Below, in pieces: positions 61,021 through 64,000 of a stretch of DNA of 64,000 bases. The translations under genes were made by a program, and so were the position numbers. Positions within the stretch are counted from its first letter, which is position 1. Every line of letters starts with the position of its first letter. The notes beneath the pieces are model-generated. The model saw only the letters and a list, made by a program, of their open reading frames with translations. It was not told where the DNA came from and did no database searches. Source of the DNA: CAUSKK01 sp963533935 (GTDB lineage Bacteria; Pseudomonadota; Gammaproteobacteria; Cardiobacteriales; Cardiobacteriaceae); contig CAUSQL010000004.1 of assembly GCA_963533935.1 (NCBI GenBank), positions 1-64,000 on the forward strand, read 5' to 3'.

Positions 61021-62299
61021 CTATCTCTCCTGGAATGGCCTGCCCAAGGTTAAGGCCCGCCAATATGAAAATCTGCTGGATTACCAGCTGCCGGACAAGG
61101 CGCCGAAACCCTTTCTGGTCTACGGCAATGGCCGCAGCTACAGCGACGTATGCCTGAACGGCCTGGGGACGCTCTTTCTCACCAAGGCGCTGAATAATTT
61201 CTGCGCCTTCGACAGCAAGGCCGGCATTCTCCGCGCCCAGGGCGGGGTATTACTGTCGGAAATTCTCGAATTAATCGTGCCCCAGGGCTGGTTCCTGCCG
61301 GAAACGCCGGGCACCTCCTTCGTAACCCTAGCCGGCGCCGTGGCCAACGACGTGCACGGCAAGGGCCACCACAAGGTGGGCAGCTTCGGCAATAACGTGC
61401 GCTCGCTGCTGCTGGTGCGTTCCAACGGGGAACGGCTGAATTGCAGTCCCACGGAGAACGAGGCGCTGTTCCGTGCCACCATTGGCGGCCTGGGGCTGAC
61501 CGGTTTCATTGCCGAGGTGGAAATTCAGCTGCAGAAGATTTCCAACCCCTACGTTATTTGCGAGAACCACGAGTTCGCCAGCCTGGACGAATACTGGCAG
61601 CTGAACGAGAAGCTGAAGCCGGAATGGCCCTATTCCGTCTCCTGGATTGACTGCATTTCCAAGAACACCCGCGGCGTGTTCATGGTCGGCCGCCACGCGC
61701 CGGCGAACACCGAGGGCAAGCCCTACAAGCCGCTGCCGCTGACCGTGCCCTTCCAGATGCCCATTTCTCTGGTTAATGGCCTGTCCATTCGCCTGGTGAA
61801 CGCCTTCTACTACCGCATGAACAGAGGCAAGGGCGCCTTCGTTAGCCACTACAAACCCTTCTTCTACCCGCTGGATTCCATCACCGAGTGGAACCGCATT
61901 TACGGCGCCAAGGGCTTCTACCAGTACCAGTGCGTGATTCCGCCCAGCGAGGAACGCGAGGGCATCAAGGCGGTCTTTGCGGAAATTCGCCGCGCCGGCC
62001 AGGGCTCCTTCCTCGGCGTGCTGAAGACCTTCGGCGACATTCCGTCCCTGGGTCTACTGAGCTTCCCGCGGCCGGGCACCACCCTCGCCCTGGACTTCCC
62101 GAACCGCAACAAGAAAACCATGGATTTATTTAATCGGCTGGACCACATCGTGCGCGAGGCCGGCGGGGCGCTGTACCCGGCCAAGGACGCACGCATGCCG
62201 CGGGAAATATTCCAGTTCAGCTATCCCAAATTAAATGAATTCTTTAAATACGTTGACGAGGGCTTTTCCTCCCATTTCATTGAGAGAATGAAGAAATGA
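61013..62299 (+). CDS. dprE1: DprE1-like decaprenylphosphoryl-ribose 2'-oxidase
   Basis: 428 residues. VAO-type FAD domain with YGNGRSYSDVCLNGLGT (37-53) and AGAVANDVHGKGHHKVGSFG; the C-terminal active site has ALYPAKDARMPREIFQFSYP with K391 matching the catalytic Lys of M. tuberculosis DprE1. By my recollected alignment, the Cys387 targeted by benzothiazinones is Ala359 here (TLALDFP for NVCVDFP). With DprE2 it epimerises the ribosyl lipid to the arabinosyl lipid. Confidence 0.9.
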   Translation: MTDYLSWNGLPKVKARQYENLLDYQLPDKAPKPFLVYGNGRSYSDVCLNGLGTLFLTKALNNFCAFDSKAGILRAQGGVLLSEILELIVPQGWFLPETPGTSFVTLAGAVANDVHGKGHHKVGSFGNNVRSLLLVRSNGERLNCSPTENEALFRATIGGLGLTGFIAEVEIQLQKISNPYVICENHEFASLDEYWQLNEKLKPEWPYSVSWIDCISKNTRGVFMVGRHAPANTEGKPYKPLPLTVPFQMPISLVNGLSIRLVNAFYYRMNRGKGAFVSHYKPFFYPLDSITEWNRIYGAKGFYQYQCVIPPSEEREGIKAVFAEIRRAGQGSFLGVLKTFGDIPSLGLLSFPRPGTTLALDFPNRNKKTMDLFNRLDHIVREAGGALYPAKDARMPREIFQFSYPKLNEFFKYVDEGFSSHFIERMKK

Positions 62300-63051
62300 A
62301 CAGTTTGAATAAGGTGGTGGTCTTTGGTGCCACCTCGGACATTGCTATTGCCACGCTGCGCCAGCTGATTGCCCGAGGCGCTTCGGTCTACTGTGTGGCC
62401 CGCAACGGTGAGCGGCTGGAACATCTGCTCAATGATTTGCGGGTGCGCGGCGGCGAGGGGCAGATTATTGCCGGCGAAGCGGCGGACTTATCCGACATGG
62501 GCAAGCACGAGGAAATCTGGCGTCGGGCCAAGGACGCGCTGAAGGGGGTGGACGCGGTGCTGGTGGCCCACGGGGTCATGCACAGCCAGGCAGACTGCCA
62601 GCGGTCCATCAAATTGACGGTGAACATGCTGATTGTGAACGCGGTCAGTGTCATCAGCCTGCTCACGCCCATTGCCAATGACTTTGAAGAGCAGAAGAAG
62701 GGCGTCATTGCGGTCATCAGCTCCGTGGCCGGCGACCGGGGCCGCCAGAGCAACTACGTCTACGGTTCGGCCAAGGGCATGTTAAACGTGTTCCTGCAGG
62801 GCCTGCGCAACCGGCTCTTTAAATCCAAGGTGTCGGTGCTGACGGTGAAGCCGGGCTTTACGCGCACGAAGATGACCGAGGGCATGAAGCGCTCCGGCTT
62901 CCTCTGGGCCGACCCCAGCGACGTGGCCCGCGGCATCATCAAGGCCATGCAGAAGGGCAAGGACGTGGTCTATTTGAAGCCCATCTGGTGGCTGGTGATG
63001 TTCATCATTCGTGCCATTCCCGAGGCGCTGTTTAAGCGGCTGAAGCTGTAA
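62296..63051 (+). CDS. dprE2: DprE2-like short-chain reductase
   Basis: 251 residues. NAD(P) motif VVFGATSDIAIATLRQL, VLVAHGVM (NAG-like), catalytic ISSVAGDRGRQSNYVYGSAK (Ser, Tyr-xxx-Lys) and VLTVKPGFTRTKMTEG. The C-terminus is hydrophobic (WWLVMFIIRAIPEALFKRL), in keeping with a lipid substrate. It reduces the keto intermediate made by DprE1. It overlaps dprE1 by 4 bases and ends the operon, followed by a palindrome. Confidence 0.9.
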   Translation: MNSLNKVVVFGATSDIAIATLRQLIARGASVYCVARNGERLEHLLNDLRVRGGEGQIIAGEAADLSDMGKHEEIWRRAKDALKGVDAVLVAHGVMHSQADCQRSIKLTVNMLIVNAVSVISLLTPIANDFEEQKKGVIAVISSVAGDRGRQSNYVYGSAKGMLNVFLQGLRNRLFKSKVSVLTVKPGFTRTKMTEGMKRSGFLWADPSDVARGIIKAMQKGKDVVYLKPIWWLVMFIIRAIPEALFKRLKL

Positions 63052-63058
63052 TTTGCCA

Positions 63059-63139
63059 TTTATACAAACACAGAAGCGCTTCATCTGTATGTATTAAACC
63101 GCTAATTACATACAGATGAAGCGCTTCTATATATTTAAC
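63059..63139. repeat. Dispersed palindromic repeat copy, matched catct variant
   Basis: GAAGCGCTT-catct-GTATGTATTA on the left pairs with TAATTACATAC-agatg-AAGCGCTTC on the right. The core here is GAAGCGCTTC rather than ACGGGCGCTT. It follows the dpr operon. Confidence 0.88.
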
Positions 63140-63182
63140 CTCGGGGTACTTGGCCGTAGAATGCGCGCTTTTGGGAGCAAGG

Positions 63183-63551
63183 ATGAAAGCAATAAAGTTT
63201 TTGCTGGCCGCCCTAATGGTAGTTAGCTGTACGAACCCGCAGAACGGCCTGGGCATGGGCCAGAACATGGCCGCCAATCTATTAAATAATCACTGCCAGG
63301 GCTATGTGGAAAGCCAGCAGCTGTGGCAGATTGCCAAGATGACCCTGGGCAACCAGCTGAACACTTACCGCCAGAAGATTTGCCAGTGCGCGGCGGAGGA
63401 GTCCGTGCGGCAGATGAGCAGCAGCCAGATGCTGGCCCTGGCCGACGAAAGCCAGCGGACGCAGGTGCTGGTGTCGCTGCTGGCGCCGACGGTGCAGGTC
63501 TGCTACGGCAAGCTGCAGGGCCTCTTCCAGATGCCCCTAGTGCGCAATTAG
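63183..63551 (+). CDS. Small Cys-containing lipoprotein, unknown family
   Basis: 122 residues from the ATG at 63183, with GGGAGCAAGG upstream. Lipobox VVSC. The mature region has NLLNNHCQGYVESQQLWQIA, then KMTLGNQLNTYRQKICQCAA, giving a pattern C-x2-Y-x4-Q-x-W-x2-(A/S)K-x2-L...K-x-C-x-C that recurs in the next gene. A helical Gln-rich tail follows. Role unknown. Confidence 0.75.
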   Translation: MKAIKFLLAALMVVSCTNPQNGLGMGQNMAANLLNNHCQGYVESQQLWQIAKMTLGNQLNTYRQKICQCAAEESVRQMSSSQMLALADESQRTQVLVSLLAPTVQVCYGKLQGLFQMPLVRN

Positions 63552-63630
63552 GCTTACATGGCCAGCGTCGGGGAAAAAACTGCCCGGCCGTTTGTGTAGC
63601 TAGCTGAAAGGCTAATTTGCGGAGACGACA

Positions 63631-63849
63631 ATGAAAGCAACCATATTTTTACTCGCCCTAATGCTCATGGCCGGCTGCGCGCCCCGCACGCCCCGCACGC
63701 CCGGCACGCCCAGCCACCGGGTGCCCAATCCCCTCGACGATAGCTGCGAAGACTACGACGACCGCGGGCAGATGTGGCGACTGTCCAAGCCCCAGCTGGT
63801 CGGCGACCGGCGGAACGGCAATTGTCGGAAGCATTGCCGCTGCGATTAG
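63631..63849 (+). CDS. Very small lipoprotein, related to the preceding gene
   Basis: 72 residues. Lipobox MAGC, Pro/Thr-Arg repeats (PRTPRTPGTP), then NPLDDSCEDYDDRGQMWRLS, KPQL and KHCRCD. The C-Y-QxW-K-L-C-C pattern matches the preceding gene with the helical tail lost. GGAGA precedes the ATG. Confidence 0.72.
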   Translation: MKATIFLLALMLMAGCAPRTPRTPGTPSHRVPNPLDDSCEDYDDRGQMWRLSKPQLVGDRRNGNCRKHCRCD

Positions 63850-63857
63850 TTGGGATA

Positions 63858-63936
63858 ATTACAAACACATAAGCGCTTCTACTGTATGTATTTAAGGCCT
63901 TAATACATACAACAGAAGCGCTTCCTTGTTTGTAAA
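63858..63936. repeat. Dispersed palindromic repeat copy
   Basis: Left AAGCGCTT-ctact-GTATGTATTTA, right TAATACATAC-aacag-AAGCGCTTCC. The core is again AAGCGCTT, as at 63059. The 5-mers differ at two bases. Confidence 0.86.
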
Positions 63937-64000
63937 AACAGGGAAGTGCCTGGCGCCGCAGGCCTGAGCTAAAGGCGAAGAACCGTTAATTGCGGGAAGG
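63937..64000. other. Right edge of window, nothing recognised
   Basis: The last 64 bases hold no start codon with a ribosome site and no clear structure. Confidence 0.5.

Overview
The window looks like a chromosomal segment of a high-G+C gammaproteobacterium. The evidence is a Tol-Pal operon, a TamA/MurJ/MetF block, the rpsP-rimM-trmD-rplS operon, LptM next to LysA, TmcA, RhlB, NagZ, and a dnaA-dnaN origin region. A Cardiobacterium-like organism would fit the gene mix and base composition, but that is inference and no database was consulted. Almost all coding DNA is G/C-rich. The clear exception is 55.2-59.2 kb, which is strikingly A/T-rich.

Layout. 0-0.35 kb: 5' part of ulaG. 0.7-7.6 kb (minus): cpoB (with an apparent -1 frameshift), pal, tolB, tolA, tolR, tolQ, ruvC, yebC. 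8-10 kb: metallo-beta-lactamase-fold hydrolase and corC (minus), then a SAP/DUF6434 gene (plus). 10.7-15 kb (minus): tamA, murJ, metF. 15-17.7 kb: YgdI-type lipoprotein, rhlB, and a three-gene cassette of unknown membrane proteins. 18-20.6 kb (plus): PqiC-like lipoprotein, nagZ, dsrE-like, hpt. 20.6-23.5 kb (minus): hypothetical, pth, rplY, prs, tRNA-Gln. 23.7-26.3 kb: fused TRAP permease. 26.9-28.9 kb: GH16-GH20 secreted fusion. 29.3-32.5 kb: gcvP and gcvH; 32.6 kb: adk. 33.3-35.9 kb: cysQ-rplS-trmD-rimM-rpsP. 36-39 kb: dnaN, an origin-like array, dnaA. 39.1-40.4 kb: degenerate NtrC-type regulator. 40.6-40.8 kb: tRNA-Ala and two tRNA-Glu. 41-46.3 kb: periplasmic protein, esterase, lptM, lysA, leuC, tmcA. 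46.3-49.3 kb: small periplasmic proteins, TPR protein, membrane protein, gor. 49.7-53.3 kb: membrane CheA-like kinase, CheY-like and CheX-like proteins, methyltransferase. 53.5-54.9 kb: comF, suhB. 55.1 kb: tRNA-Val and tRNA-Asp. 55.4-63.05 kb: six overlapping or tightly spaced genes for a decaprenyl-phosphate-arabinose-type pathway with two GT-C glycosyltransferases. 63.2-63.9 kb: two small related lipoproteins.

The most notable system is the 55.4-63.05 kb operon. It has a UbiA-type DPPR synthase, a DprE1-type oxidase, a DprE2-type reductase, a flippase-like membrane protein and two paralogous GT-C proteins. Together these could make a lipid-linked D-arabinofuranose donor, move it across the inner membrane and transfer the sugar to a periplasmic acceptor. 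The chemistry is known from mycobacteria, but this arrangement in a Gram-negative genome is unusual.

A second theme is a dispersed palindromic repeat found between transcription units about every 3 kb. Its cores are GGGCGCTT and GTATGT around a hypervariable 5-mer. In some copies it carries a second nested repeat. Other points of interest are an oriC-like array built on TTATGAACA rather than the usual DnaA box, a 39-bp coding minisatellite that multiplies the MetF active-site segment, a dnaX-type slippery heptamer in cpoB, and a dispersin-like GH20 module lacking the Asp-Glu catalytic pair.
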